64,000 nt of DNA from Bradyrhizobium yuanmingense (GTDB taxonomy: Bacteria > Pseudomonadota > Alphaproteobacteria > Rhizobiales > Xanthobacteraceae): the NCBI RefSeq assembly GCF_029167105.1, contig NZ_JARFML010000009.1:62001-126000 (forward strand), given 5' to 3'. A program made the position numbers and the translations under genes. Position 1 is the stretch's first letter. Every line of letters begins with the position of its first letter. This document shows positions 35,000 through 44,325 of this stretch, piece by piece. The notes beneath the pieces are model-generated. The model did no database searches and was not told the origin of the DNA. It saw only the letters and a list, made by a program, of their open reading frames with translations.

Positions 35000-36202
35000 T
35001 CAAGCTGCGGAGCGGATCAGGCTGCGGTGATGCGGCGGCAGCGGCTGGGAGAGCGTCGTGATCAGCTCCTGGATCGAACTCAAATTATGTACCGGGCGGA
35101 ATTCGTCAACGTGGGGGAGCATCATTTTGATGCCCTGCGCCTTGGCCTCGAAGCCGCCAAACCGCAGCAGCGGGTTCAGCCAGATCAGCCGCCGGCAGGA
35201 CCGGTGCAGCCGGTCCATCTCGAAGGCGAGCTTGGAATCGGCCTCCCGTTCCAGCCCGTCGGAGATCAGGAGCACGATGGCACCCTGGCTCAGCACCCGC
35301 CGCGCCCACAATTTGTTGAAGTTATGCAGCGAGGCCGAGATGCGGGTGCCGCCGGCCCAGTCCTCGACCGAGGCCGAGCAGCTCGCCAGCGCCTCGTCCG
35401 GGTCGCGCTGGCGCAGCGCGCGGCTGACATTGGTGAGGCGCGTGCCGAACAGGAACACCGAGACGCGCTTGCGGGCATCCGTGATGGCATGCAGGAAATG
35501 CAGGAACAGGCGGGTGTATTCGCTCATCGAGCCCGAGATGTCGAGCAGCGCCACGATCGGCGCCGGCTTCTCGATCCGTCCGAGGCGATGAATGTCGATG
35601 ATGTCGCCGCCGGTGCGCAAGGAGGCGCGCAACGTCCGGCGGAGGTCGAGGCGCAGGCCGCGCGCATCGGGCCGGCGCCGGCGCGTCAAGAGCTCGGCCT
35701 GCGGCAGATGCATCCGCTCGATGGCACGGAGCGCCTCGGCGATCTCCGCCGCGCTCATCTGCGCAAAATCCTTCTTCTGAAGGATCTCCTTGTCGGAGAC
35801 CGACAGGCGCAGATCCTGCTCCTGGTGCTGCGGCGTCTCGGTCATGCGCGGCTGCGCCATCGCCTCCTGGACGCGGCGGGCGCCGGCTTTCGGCTTCTTC
35901 TTGGTCTCGTCCGGCAGCGGCACCGAATCCAGCATGTGCTTCCATTCTTCCGAGGCGCGGAAGAACAGGTCGAAAGCCTGCTTGAAGATCAGCGCATGCT
36001 CATGGCGCTTGACGAAGATCGCCTCCAGCGTGGTGAAGACGTCGGATCGGTTGCCGATGTCGATCACCTGCAGCGCGCTCATGGCATCGATCACCGCGCC
36101 CGGCCCGACCGGCATGCCGGCCGCACGCAGCGCGCGGGCGAAGCCGACGATGTTGTCGGCGAATTGCTCGGTCTTTTCGGGGGCAAGGTGGTTGATGGCC
36201 AT
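35000..36202 (-). CDS. coxE: CoxE-like VWA-domain protein
   Basis: A 400-residue cytosolic protein of the CoxE/VWA family. The C-terminal von Willebrand A domain shows the MIDAS motif DISGSMSEY (D221, S223, S225) and further metal-site residues in VLLISDGLERE. CoxE works with the MoxR-type ATPase CoxD to mature the CODH-type active site in Oligotropha. The start is set at 36202; a start at 36223 would lie inside the palindromic repeat that precedes the gene. The repeat of 98 bp separates it from coxD, with no obvious loss of operon order. Confidence 0.88.
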   Translation of the reverse strand: MAINHLAPEKTEQFADNIVGFARALRAAGMPVGPGAVIDAMSALQVIDIGNRSDVFTTLEAIFVKRHEHALIFKQAFDLFFRASEEWKHMLDSVPLPDETKKKPKAGARRVQEAMAQPRMTETPQHQEQDLRLSVSDKEILQKKDFAQMSAAEIAEALRAIERMHLPQAELLTRRRRPDARGLRLDLRRTLRASLRTGGDIIDIHRLGRIEKPAPIVALLDISGSMSEYTRLFLHFLHAITDARKRVSVFLFGTRLTNVSRALRQRDPDEALASCSASVEDWAGGTRISASLHNFNKLWARRVLSQGAIVLLISDGLEREADSKLAFEMDRLHRSCRRLIWLNPLLRFGGFEAKAQGIKMMLPHVDEFRPVHNLSSIQELITTLSQPLPPHHRSLIRSAA

Positions 36203-36218
36203 GGCTACACTCTCAGCC

Positions 36219-36316
36219 GTCATTCCGGGGCGCGCCTCTTGGCGCGAGCCCGGAATCCATACTCCCGATCGTGGTTATGGATTCCGGGCTCGCGCTGACG
36301 CGCGCCCCGGAATGAC
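36219..36316. repeat. Family A inverted-repeat element between coxD and coxE
   Basis: 98 bp with GTCATTCCGGGGCGCGCCTC at the left and GTCATTCCGGGGCGCGCGTC inverted at the right. The inner pair is GAGCCCGGAATCCATA / TATGGATTCCGGGCTC around CTCCCGATCGTGGT. It lies inside the cox gene cluster, in the interval between two co-directional genes. Confidence 0.88.
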
Positions 36317-36339
36317 GAGCTAGTTACGACGCCCGCGCG

Positions 36340-37263
<924 letters not shown>

Positions 37264-37325
37264 GAAAAAGCCAGTCTCGCTACGCCCTCACCGGGGACAG
37301 GTCTGGACCGAGGAATGAGGTCAGC

Positions 37326-38132
37326 TCATTCCTTGGCATTGGCGGCATCGACGGCGCGCCGCGTCAGCACGCCGATGAGATGCGCGCGGTATTCGGCGCT
37401 GCCGTGGATGTCGCTGTTGAGGCCTTCTGCCGGTATCGCGATGCCCTCCAGCGCCTTCGAGGCGAAGCGCTTCTTCAAGGCTTCCTCGAATGCGGTGACG
37501 CGGAACACGCCTTCGGAGCCCGCACCGGTCACGGCAACGCGCACGTCCGAAGGACGCCGCGCCACGAACACCCCGACAAGCGCATAGCGCGAGGCCTGGT
37601 TGCGGAACTTGACGTAAGCGGCCTTCTTCGGCAGCGGGAACATCACCTTGGTGATGATCTCATCCGCCTCGAGCGCGGTCGTGAACAGGCCCTGGAAGAA
37701 CTCTTCCGCCTTGAGGCGGCGCTTGTTGGTGACGATGGTGGCCCCGAGCGCGAGCACCGCGGCCGGATAATCGGCAGTCGGATCGTTGTTGGCGAGCGAG
37801 CCGCCGATCGTGCCCTTGTGACGCACGGCGGGATCGCCGATGCCGCCGGCAAGGTTCGCCAGCGCCGGAATGGCTTCACCGACGATGGCGGAGGTCGCGA
37901 CCTCGGCATGCTTGGCGGTGGCGCCGATCACCAGCGAGCGGCCCTTCATCTCGATCGCATTGAGCCCCTCGATGTGGGAGAGGTCGACCAGATGCGGGGG
38001 GCTGGCGAGGCGCTGCTTCATGACGGGAATCAGCGTGTGGCCGCCGGCGATCACCTTGGCGTCCTCGTTCTTCACTAGGAGGTTGGCCGCCTGGCGAACG
38101 GTCCCAGGGCGATGATATTTGAATTCGTACAT
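37326..38132 (-). CDS. coxM: CO dehydrogenase-type medium (FAD) subunit
   Basis: A 268-residue FAD subunit of the CoxM/XdhB type. The two FAD-binding motifs are present: AGGHTL (29-34) and TIGGSLANND (108-117). It transfers electrons from the iron-sulphur subunit to the acceptor, in complex with CoxS and a large molybdenum subunit. The start is 27 bp downstream of the coxS stop with AGGA upstream, so the two are one operon. Between coxM and coxD there is no room for a large subunit, which is missing from the window. Confidence 0.92.
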   Translation of the reverse strand: MYEFKYHRPGTVRQAANLLVKNEDAKVIAGGHTLIPVMKQRLASPPHLVDLSHIEGLNAIEMKGRSLVIGATAKHAEVATSAIVGEAIPALANLAGGIGDPAVRHKGTIGGSLANNDPTADYPAAVLALGATIVTNKRRLKAEEFFQGLFTTALEADEIITKVMFPLPKKAAYVKFRNQASRYALVGVFVARRPSDVRVAVTGAGSEGVFRVTAFEEALKKRFASKALEGIAIPAEGLNSDIHGSAEYRAHLIGVLTRRAVDAANAKE

Positions 38133-38159
38133 CTGTATGTCCTGATCGCGGGAGGCGCG

Positions 38160-38645
<486 letters not shown>

Positions 38646-38794
38646 AAGCACTCTCTGTCAGCACCCCGACGGGTCCCGTCGAAGCGGTTCTTATAATTAT
38701 TCCAACCCATCATATGGGCCATTATGCCCCGGGGCAACATCGCCCCGGGCGCAAGGCGCCATGCCGAAGGCGCTATGCTAAAGGTATTGGACCT

Positions 38795-39241
38795 TCAGCC
38801 CTGTACGGCCTTGGCGAAGTTCGCGAAAAACTCGTCGGCAAGCTTCTTGGCGGCACCGTTGATGAGGCGCTGGCCGAGCTGCGCCAACTTGCCGCCGATC
38901 TGCGCCTCGACGTCGTAGGAGAGCAGCGTGCCGCCGTCCTTCTCGGCGAGCTTGACGGCCGCGCCGCCCTTGGCGAATCCGGCCACCCCGCCCTCGCCCT
39001 CACCGGAGATCTTGTAGCCGTTCGGCGGGTCGAGATCGGACAGCGTGACCTTGCCCTTGAAGCGCGCCGACACCGGGCCGACCTTCATTTTCGCCGTCGC
39101 GCGGAAGCCGCCGTCGTCGGTCTTCTCCAGCTCCTCGCAGCCGGGGATGCAGGCCTTCAGCACCTCGGGATCGTTGAGCTTGGCCCACACGGCCTCGCGC
39201 GGCGCCGCAAGCTGGACTTCGCCGTTCATCGTCATGGCCAT
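38795..39241 (-). CDS. coxG: CoxG-like SRPBCC protein
   Basis: A 148-residue protein with a hydrophobic-pocket SRPBCC fold: LAAPREAVWAKLNDPEVLKA and CIPGCEELEKTDDGGFRATA are diagnostic of the CoxG family. CoxG recruits or anchors CO dehydrogenase at the cytoplasmic membrane in characterised carboxidotrophs and binds quinone-like ligands in mycobacteria. The ATG follows GGGAGGCACCCTC. It lies 149 bp upstream of coxS in the same direction and opposite pcaB. With a large subunit missing, its partner here is unclear. Confidence 0.88.
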   Translation of the reverse strand: MAMTMNGEVQLAAPREAVWAKLNDPEVLKACIPGCEELEKTDDGGFRATAKMKVGPVSARFKGKVTLSDLDPPNGYKISGEGEGGVAGFAKGGAAVKLAEKDGGTLLSYDVEAQIGGKLAQLGQRLINGAAKKLADEFFANFAKAVQG

Positions 39242-39413
39242 GAGGGTGCCTCCCGGATCGCGTAACTATAATGCTGATCAAGTAACGCAGCGAAGCGGCA
39301 AAGGAAAGACCGGCGCCCGGTCACGTGCAATGCATATTCGCAACTGCAAAATGACGTGTGCGGGCGGTGGGGGATTGGCACGGCCGGGCCATGATGATTA
39401 GGTCGCGCGCAAC

Positions 39414-40769
39414 ATGAGCACCTCCATCTCCCCCCTGCTCGCACCGATGCTGTCGAGCGCCGCCATGCGCGTGGTCTGCGACGATCGGTCGACCTTGCAG
39501 AACATGCTCGATTTCGAGGCAGCCCTGGCACGGGCCGAGGCGGCCAGCGCGGTGATTCCCGCATCCGCCGTCGGACCAATCGAGGCGGCGTGCAAGGCCG
39601 ATGGCTTCGACATGGCCGCACTGGCCGAGGCCGCGACGCGGTCGGGCAATCTCGCGATTCCCCTGGTCAAGATGCTAACCGCCAATGTCGGCAAGAATGA
39701 CGCGGAGGCCGCGCGCTACGTGCATTGGGGCGCGACCAGCCAGGACGTCATCGACACCGCGACCATGCTGATGCTGCGCGCCGGCATCGCGGCGCTGGAT
39801 GCCGACCTCAGCCGCGCCGTCAAGGGCTTTGCCGCACTGGCGCGCAGCCATCGCAACACCGCGATGGTGGCGCGGACCTGGCTCCAGCATGCGCTGCCGA
39901 TGCCGTTCGGGCTGAAGGCCGCCGAATACGCCTCGAGCCTTGGCCGCGCCCGCTGCCGCCTGCGGCGGCTCTCCCGCGAGGGCCTCGCGCTGCAATTCGG
40001 CGGCGCCGCCGGCACGCTCGCAGCCCTCGGCGACAAGGGGCTCGCGGTGGCCGAACGGCTGGCGCAGGAGCTCGCTCTGCCGCTGCCCGAGGCGCCCTGG
40101 CATACCCATCGCGACCGCATCGCCGAGGCCGCATCCTGCTTCGCCATTCTCGCCGGCAGCTGCGGCAAGATCGCGCGCGACGTCTCGCTGCTGATGCAGA
40201 CCGACGTCGCCGAAGCATTCGAGCCAGCCGGCGAAGGCCGCGGCGGCTCCTCGACCATGCCGCACAAGCGCAACCCGGTCGCCGCCGCAAGCGCGCTGGG
40301 CGCTTCCACCATGGCCCCGCAGCTCGCCGCGACGATCTTCGCCGCCCAGGTGCAGGACCACGAGCGCAGTGCCGGTCCCTGGCACGCGGAATGGCCGACG
40401 CTGCCGCAGTTGATGCTGGTCACATCAGGCGCGCTGGCTTCCGTCGTCGACATCGCCGAGGGTCTCGAGGTCGATGCAGCGCGCATGCTCCGCAATCTCG
40501 ATGCGACGCATGGCTTGATCATGGCCGAGGCCGTCACCTTCGCGCTCGCCGAAGCCATCGGCAAGAGCAACGCGCATCATCTCGTCGAGGCCGCGAGCAA
40601 GCGCGCCGTCGCCGAGAAGAAGCATCTGCGCGAGGTGCTGTCGGCCGATTCGCAAGTCACCGCGCACCTTACGGCGGAAAAAATTGCGGCATTGTTCGAG
40701 CCGATGGCCTATCAAGGGGCGTCACAGGCGCTGATCGACCGGCTGCTCGATTCTCTGGATCTCTCCTGA
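39414..40769 (+). CDS. pcaB: 3-carboxy-cis,cis-muconate cycloisomerase
   Basis: A 451-residue enzyme of the fumarase/aspartase superfamily that lactonises beta-carboxymuconate in protocatechuate breakdown. HWGATSQD (104-111) and the signature GSSTMPHKRNP (278-288) are in place, and DHERSAGPWHAEWPTLPQL is specific to the PcaB branch. pcaD and pcaC follow on the same strand, so the assignment is supported by context. The genes for protocatechuate dioxygenase (pcaGH) and a PcaQ regulator are not in the window. Confidence 0.95.
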   Translation: MSTSISPLLAPMLSSAAMRVVCDDRSTLQNMLDFEAALARAEAASAVIPASAVGPIEAACKADGFDMAALAEAATRSGNLAIPLVKMLTANVGKNDAEAARYVHWGATSQDVIDTATMLMLRAGIAALDADLSRAVKGFAALARSHRNTAMVARTWLQHALPMPFGLKAAEYASSLGRARCRLRRLSREGLALQFGGAAGTLAALGDKGLAVAERLAQELALPLPEAPWHTHRDRIAEAASCFAILAGSCGKIARDVSLLMQTDVAEAFEPAGEGRGGSSTMPHKRNPVAAASALGASTMAPQLAATIFAAQVQDHERSAGPWHAEWPTLPQLMLVTSGALASVVDIAEGLEVDAARMLRNLDATHGLIMAEAVTFALAEAIGKSNAHHLVEAASKRAVAEKKHLREVLSADSQVTAHLTAEKIAALFEPMAYQGASQALIDRLLDSLDLS

Positions 40770-40770
40770 T

Positions 40771-40801
40771 GTCATTGCCGGGCTTGACCCGGCAATCCAT
40801 C
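40771..40801. repeat. Short palindromic repeat in the pcaB-pcaD gap
   Basis: GATGTCATTGCCGGGCTTGA followed by CCCGGCAATCCATC, where TTGCCGGG and CCCGGCAA pair around CTTGA. It resembles half of a larger TCATTGCC/GGCAAT palindromic family. Hairpins here could stabilise the pcaB mRNA end. Confidence 0.6.
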
Positions 40802-40894
40802 ATCTGGGAAAGATTCTTTTTCTAGACGGGTGCGCGGGAAGTTTAGGATAAGACGCGCTGAGCGCTATTGCCCGCGCATGACGAGGAACATGCC

Positions 40895-41677
40895 ATGCCC
40901 ATGATCGATGCCGACGGATGCCTCCTCAACGTCTCCGTCGAAGGCCGCGACGGCGGGCCGACCTTGATGCTGTCGAACTCGCTCGGCTGCACGCTGCAGA
41001 TGTGGGAGCCGCAGATGAAGGCGCTGACGCAGGTGTTCCGCGTCATCCGCTACGATCGCCGCGGCCACGGCAAGTCGAACGTCCCGCCCGGCCCCTACAC
41101 GATGGAGCGGTTCGGCCGCGACGTGCTCGCGATCCTCGACGACCTCAACATCGAGAAGGTGCATTGGTGCGGCCTGTCGATGGGCGGCATGGTCGGGCAA
41201 TGGCTCGGCGCCAATGCGCCCGAACGGTTCGGCAAGCTGATCCTCGCCAACACGTCCTGCTACTACCCCGATCCAACCAACTGGCACAACCGCATCAAGG
41301 CGGTAAAGGAGGGCGGCATCGCCGCGGTCGCGGATGCCGTGATCGCGGGCTGGCTCACCCAGGATTTCCGCGAGCGCGAGCCTGCGATCACCGCGAAAAT
41401 GAAGTCGATGCTGCTCGCCTCGCCTGTCGAGGGCTATCTCGCTTGTTGCGAGGCGCTGTCGACGCTCGACCAGCGCGCGCTGCTGCCGAAGATCAAGAGC
41501 CCGACGCTGGTGATCGCCGGCCGCCACGACGTGGCGACGCCGATCTCGGCGGCCGAATTGATTCGCTCCAGCATTCCCGGCGCCAGCATGACGATCATCG
41601 ACGCCGCGCACATTTCGAACGTCGAGCAGCCGCATGCGTTCACCGATGCGGTGGTGGGATTTTTGACGCAGCGCTAG
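40895..41677 (+). CDS. pcaD: 3-oxoadipate enol-lactonase
   Basis: A 260-residue alpha/beta hydrolase that opens beta-ketoadipate enol-lactone. The nucleophile is S95 in WCGLSMGGMVGQW, the oxyanion region is SNSLGCTLQMWEPQ (the NSLG..MW motif of PcaD), and the histidine is in DAAHISNVEQPHAF. The start is at the second methionine pair, ATG 40895, after GAGGAACATGCC. It sits between pcaB and pcaC in the same direction. Confidence 0.95.
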   Translation: MPMIDADGCLLNVSVEGRDGGPTLMLSNSLGCTLQMWEPQMKALTQVFRVIRYDRRGHGKSNVPPGPYTMERFGRDVLAILDDLNIEKVHWCGLSMGGMVGQWLGANAPERFGKLILANTSCYYPDPTNWHNRIKAVKEGGIAAVADAVIAGWLTQDFREREPAITAKMKSMLLASPVEGYLACCEALSTLDQRALLPKIKSPTLVIAGRHDVATPISAAELIRSSIPGASMTIIDAAHISNVEQPHAFTDAVVGFLTQR

Positions 41678-41685
41678 CAACAACC

Positions 41686-41770
41686 GTCATTGCGAGGAGC
41701 GTAGCGACGAAGCAATCCAGTCCGTCTCCGGGGACACATTTCTGAATTGCTTCGCTGCGCTCGCAATGAC
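41686..41770. repeat. 85-bp palindromic repeat between pcaD and pcaC
   Basis: GTCATTGCGAG at both ends in inverted orientation, with GAAGCAATCCAG / GAATTGCTTC as inner arms. It has the same size and plan as the element at 315-399. It fills almost the entire gap between the pcaD stop and the pcaC ribosome site, so the operon transcript must carry a long hairpin there. Confidence 0.85.
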
Positions 41771-41785
41771 GAAGGAGGAAACAGA

Positions 41786-42178
41786 ATGGACGACCAGAAG
41801 CGCCGCGATGCCGGCATGAATGTGCGCCGCAAGGTGCTGGGCAATGCCTGGGTCGACAAGTCGATCGCGAACCGCAATGCCTTCAACACCGACTTCCAGG
41901 ACCTGATTACCCGCTACGCCTGGGGCGAGATCTGGACGCGGCCGCATTTCGACGAGCGTACGCGGCGGGTGCTGGTGATCGGCACCATGGTCGCGCTCGG
42001 GCAATGGGACGAATTCCGCCTGCACGTGCGTGCGGCACTGGCCGAGGGCGGCTTCACGCCCGACGACATCAAGGAGATCCTGCTGCAGCAGGCGATCTAT
42101 TGCGGCGTGCCGGCGGCGAACCACGCCGTCAAGGAGGCGTCAGCGATTGTGCAGGAGCTCGGCCTGCTCAAGACCTAG
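41786..42178 (+). CDS. pcaC: 4-carboxymuconolactone decarboxylase
   Basis: A 130-residue PcaC of the AhpD-like fold. RRDAGMNVRRKVLGNAWVDK at the N-terminus and the catalytic region LIGTMVALGQWDEFRLHV-like (here VIGTMVALGQWDEFRLHVRA), then YCGVPAANHAV with the conserved C and H, are diagnostic. It decarboxylates gamma-carboxymuconolactone to the enol-lactone that PcaD opens. The ATG at 41786 has GAGGAAACAGA directly upstream. Its last 39 bases overlap the end of the convergent membrane-protein gene. Confidence 0.95.
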   Translation: MDDQKRRDAGMNVRRKVLGNAWVDKSIANRNAFNTDFQDLITRYAWGEIWTRPHFDERTRRVLVIGTMVALGQWDEFRLHVRAALAEGGFTPDDIKEILLQQAIYCGVPAANHAVKEASAIVQELGLLKT

Positions 42179-42679
42179 AGGCTGAAGGTTCGGCGGCGCG
42201 GCGACCTCGGCCGTCTTCGGCGCAGCCGCCGGCTTCTCGATCACGAGCACGACGGCGGCACCGAGCAGCATCAGGAGCTCGGTGGCGTGCAGCCGAAGCG
42301 CGGCCAGCTCACCGACCTTCGAGGCCATCACCATGCTGGCAAAGGAGATCAGGCTGCCGATCGCGAGCGCAATACCGAGCGCCTCGTCGCTGCCGCCGCC
42401 CTTGCGGGTGCGGGGAATGCAGAGCAGCACGAGGTAGATCGCAAAGAACGCCACCACGGTCAGCCGTCCGAGCGCCAGCAGCCAGGCGGCACGCACCGTG
42501 TCCATGCCCGCCATCTGCAGATGGTCGCTGAGATACAGCGCCACCGCGACGCTCGGCCGCTCGTAGAGGCCGCGCACGGGCGCGACGATGATGCTGAAGG
42601 CTATGAGGCTCCAGACGGGAATGAAATAGGCCGCCAGCAGCGCGCCGTTGACCGAGCCGATCCGCCAATTCCTGAACAT
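42140..42679 (-). CDS. Four-helix membrane protein, unknown
   Basis: A 179-residue protein with four hydrophobic segments (VNGALLAAYFIPVWSLIAFS, LTVVAFFAIYLVLLCI, GIALAIGSLISFASMVMASK, LHATELLMLLGAAVVLVIEK) and a Pro/Ala-rich cytosolic tail. I do not recognise a family. The ATG at 42679 has GGGAAG upstream; a longer frame to 42727 is possible. The gene converges with pcaC and its stop lies 39 bases inside pcaC, a rare tail overlap of two well-formed genes. Confidence 0.65.
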   Translation of the reverse strand: MFRNWRIGSVNGALLAAYFIPVWSLIAFSIIVAPVRGLYERPSVAVALYLSDHLQMAGMDTVRAAWLLALGRLTVVAFFAIYLVLLCIPRTRKGGGSDEALGIALAIGSLISFASMVMASKVGELAALRLHATELLMLLGAAVVLVIEKPAAAPKTAEVAAPPNLQPLGLEQAELLHNR

Positions 42680-42800
42680 GCCGCTTCCCGCCTGGTTGCC
42701 GAGCCTTCGATGGAAGGCGGCGGCCATGCCGAGCTAACTCGCATCGGACTGTGGCGGCAATTTAAACCCTTTGTTTACCTTAACTGCCCTCTCGCGCGGC

Positions 42801-42901
42801 GTCATTCCGGGATGGTGCGCAGCACCAGACCCGGAATCTCGAAATTCTCAGATGCGCAAGGGCGCACCGGAGTTCGGCTCTTCGAGCCGCCCCGGAATGA
42901 C
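42801..42901. repeat. Family A inverted-repeat element, divergent arms
   Basis: 101 bp bounded by GTCATTCCGGG and its inverted copy, with the left inner arm CCAGACCCGGAATCTCGAAA and further palindromes GATGGTGCGCAGCACCA and GATGCGCAAGGGCGCACC. The right arm GTTCGGCTCTTCGAGCCGCC does not match the left arm well, so it may be a fusion of two half-elements. Confidence 0.7.
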
Positions 42902-42915
42902 TCTTCCGCAAAGCA

Positions 42916-42941
42916 GAGGCCCCGCCTTGCGGCGGGGCCTC
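42916..42941 (-). terminator. Hairpin terminator of the small Gln-rich gene
   Basis: GAGGCCCCGCC (42916-42926) pairs perfectly with GGCGGGGCCTC (42931-42941) around TTGC. On the minus strand it lies about 25 bases after the stop of the 42967-43134 gene and is followed by TGCTTTGC, a modest T run. Confidence 0.6.
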
Positions 42942-42966
42942 GCCTACTCCTGGGCTCCCAAATTCG

Positions 42967-43134
42967 CTATTCCTGACCGCGCTCGCCGCCCTGCTGCTGG
43001 CCGGGACGATCGCCCTGACGCGGATCCTGCTGCTGCTGTCCGGGTTTCTGACCGCCACCCTGCTGCTGCCCGGGGCGCTGCTGGCCGGGGTTCTGGCTCT
43101 GCTGACCCGGATTCTGGTTCTGCTGCTTCGTCAT
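42967..43134 (-). CDS. Small Gln/Gly/Pro-rich repetitive protein
   Basis: A 55-residue protein too short for usual gene calls. It starts MTKQQNQNPGQQSQNPGQQ, continues as RPGQQQGGGQKPGQQQQDPR and ends QGDRPGQQQGGERGQE, built from degenerate repeats of the form Q-N/R/K-P-G-Q-Q. There is no hydrophobic residue apart from the initiator methionine, so it should be intrinsically disordered and soluble. The ribosome site AAGGGAG, the ATG, the stop and the hairpin terminator behind it are all well placed, which argues for a real gene. No family is known to me. The antisense strand reads as a leucine-rich frame, but it lacks a start. Confidence 0.6.
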   Translation of the reverse strand: MTKQQNQNPGQQSQNPGQQRPGQQQGGGQKPGQQQQDPRQGDRPGQQQGGERGQE

Positions 43135-43395
43135 TCGGGGAAACTCCCTTGTTGGACGTCAGAACCAAGGTAACGGCCGGCATCCACTTTGGTTGCCTCG
43201 GGAACCGGGTTCCTCGAAGACTGAGGGAACCCGCCGCCGAAATGATCTCTGTACAAGCCTTAAGGTGGAGACCGGGCCAGTTGCAGCCGCCAGTTCCCTC
43301 CTGTTACAAAACCCGACCGCTCAAGGGCTGCCGGGGCCCAAGAACTCTCTGCAAGAGCTCCCTTTGAGCCGCGTCAAGTTTGGGTACGGCAGCTT
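43135..43395. other. Upstream region of the liv operon
   Basis: The 261 bases between the divergent small gene and livH hold the promoters of both. GGAACCGGGTTCC (43200-43212) is a perfect 13-base palindrome and could be an operator. No coding frame is convincing. Confidence 0.5.
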
Positions 43396-44313
43396 ATGGA
43401 TTATTTCGCCCAGCAGCTCATCAACGGCCTCGTGCTCGGCTCGATCTACGGCCTGATCGCGATCGGCTACACGATGGTCTACGGCATCGTCGGCATGATC
43501 AACTTCGCCCATGGCGACGTCTTCATGATCGGCGGCTTCATCGCCCTCATCACCTTCCTGATCCTGATCTCGCTCGGCCTCACGGCCATTCCCCTGATCC
43601 TGCTCGTGGTGCTGCTGGTGTCGATGGCGATCACGGCGCTCTATGGCTGGACCATCGAGCGCATCGCCTACCGGCCGCTGCGCCATTCCTTCCGCCTCGC
43701 CCCGATGCTGTCGGCCATCGGCATGTCGTTCGTGCTGACGAATTATTCGCAAGTGGCGCAAGGCGCCCGCGTCAAGCCGATCCCACCCTTCATCACCGGC
43801 GGCCACACGCTGCACGAGAGCCCGGACGGGTTCGTGATCCAGCTCTCCAACATCCAGATCATGGTGGTCATCACCACCATTGTGCTGCTGGCGATCTTCA
43901 CCTGGCTGGTGTCGAGCACCCGGCTCGGGCGCGACATGCGCGCCTGCGAGCAGGATCAGACCATGGCGGCGCTGCTCGGCGTCAACGTCGACCGCACCAT
44001 CTCCATGACCTTCGTGATCGGCGCCGCGCTCGCCGCCGTCGCAGGCCTGATGTACCTGCTCTATTACGGCCTGGTCGACTTCTTCATGGGCTTCGTCGCC
44101 GGGATCAAGGCCTTCACCGCCGCGGTGCTCGGCGGCATCGGCTCGCTGCCCGGCGCCATGCTCGGCGGGCTTGCGATCGGCCTGATCGAGACGTTCTGGT
44201 CGGCCTATTTCTCGGTCGAGTACAAGGACGTCGCGGCGTTCTCGATCCTGATCGTCGTGCTGATCTTCATGCCGACCGGCCTGCTCGGCCGTCCCGAAGT
44301 CGAAAAAGTCTGA
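43396..44313 (+). CDS. livH: Branched-chain amino acid ABC permease LivH
   Basis: A 305-residue inner-membrane permease of the LivH type, about eight membrane spans. GLVLGSIYGLIAIGYTMVYG and GMINFAHGDVFMIGGF at the N-terminus and GIKAFTAAVLGGIGSLPGAM near the end, the contact region for the ATPase, are diagnostic. It imports leucine-type amino acids or related compounds with LivM, LivG and LivF, all encoded next in order. The substrate-binding protein is encoded last. Confidence 0.95.
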   Translation: MDYFAQQLINGLVLGSIYGLIAIGYTMVYGIVGMINFAHGDVFMIGGFIALITFLILISLGLTAIPLILLVVLLVSMAITALYGWTIERIAYRPLRHSFRLAPMLSAIGMSFVLTNYSQVAQGARVKPIPPFITGGHTLHESPDGFVIQLSNIQIMVVITTIVLLAIFTWLVSSTRLGRDMRACEQDQTMAALLGVNVDRTISMTFVIGAALAAVAGLMYLLYYGLVDFFMGFVAGIKAFTAAVLGGIGSLPGAMLGGLAIGLIETFWSAYFSVEYKDVAAFSILIVVLIFMPTGLLGRPEVEKV

Positions 44314-44325
44314 CGGACCGGCCGC

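Noticed and set aside
36203..36223. Seven-residue N-terminal extension of coxE
   Set aside because: Its ATG is the GTCATT end of the palindromic repeat; the start at 36202 is outside the repeat.
42962..43160. Leucine-rich plus-strand frame opposite the small Gln-rich gene
   Set aside because: Poly-CTG on one strand gives poly-Leu. There is no start codon or ribosome site, whereas the minus-strand frame has both and a terminator.
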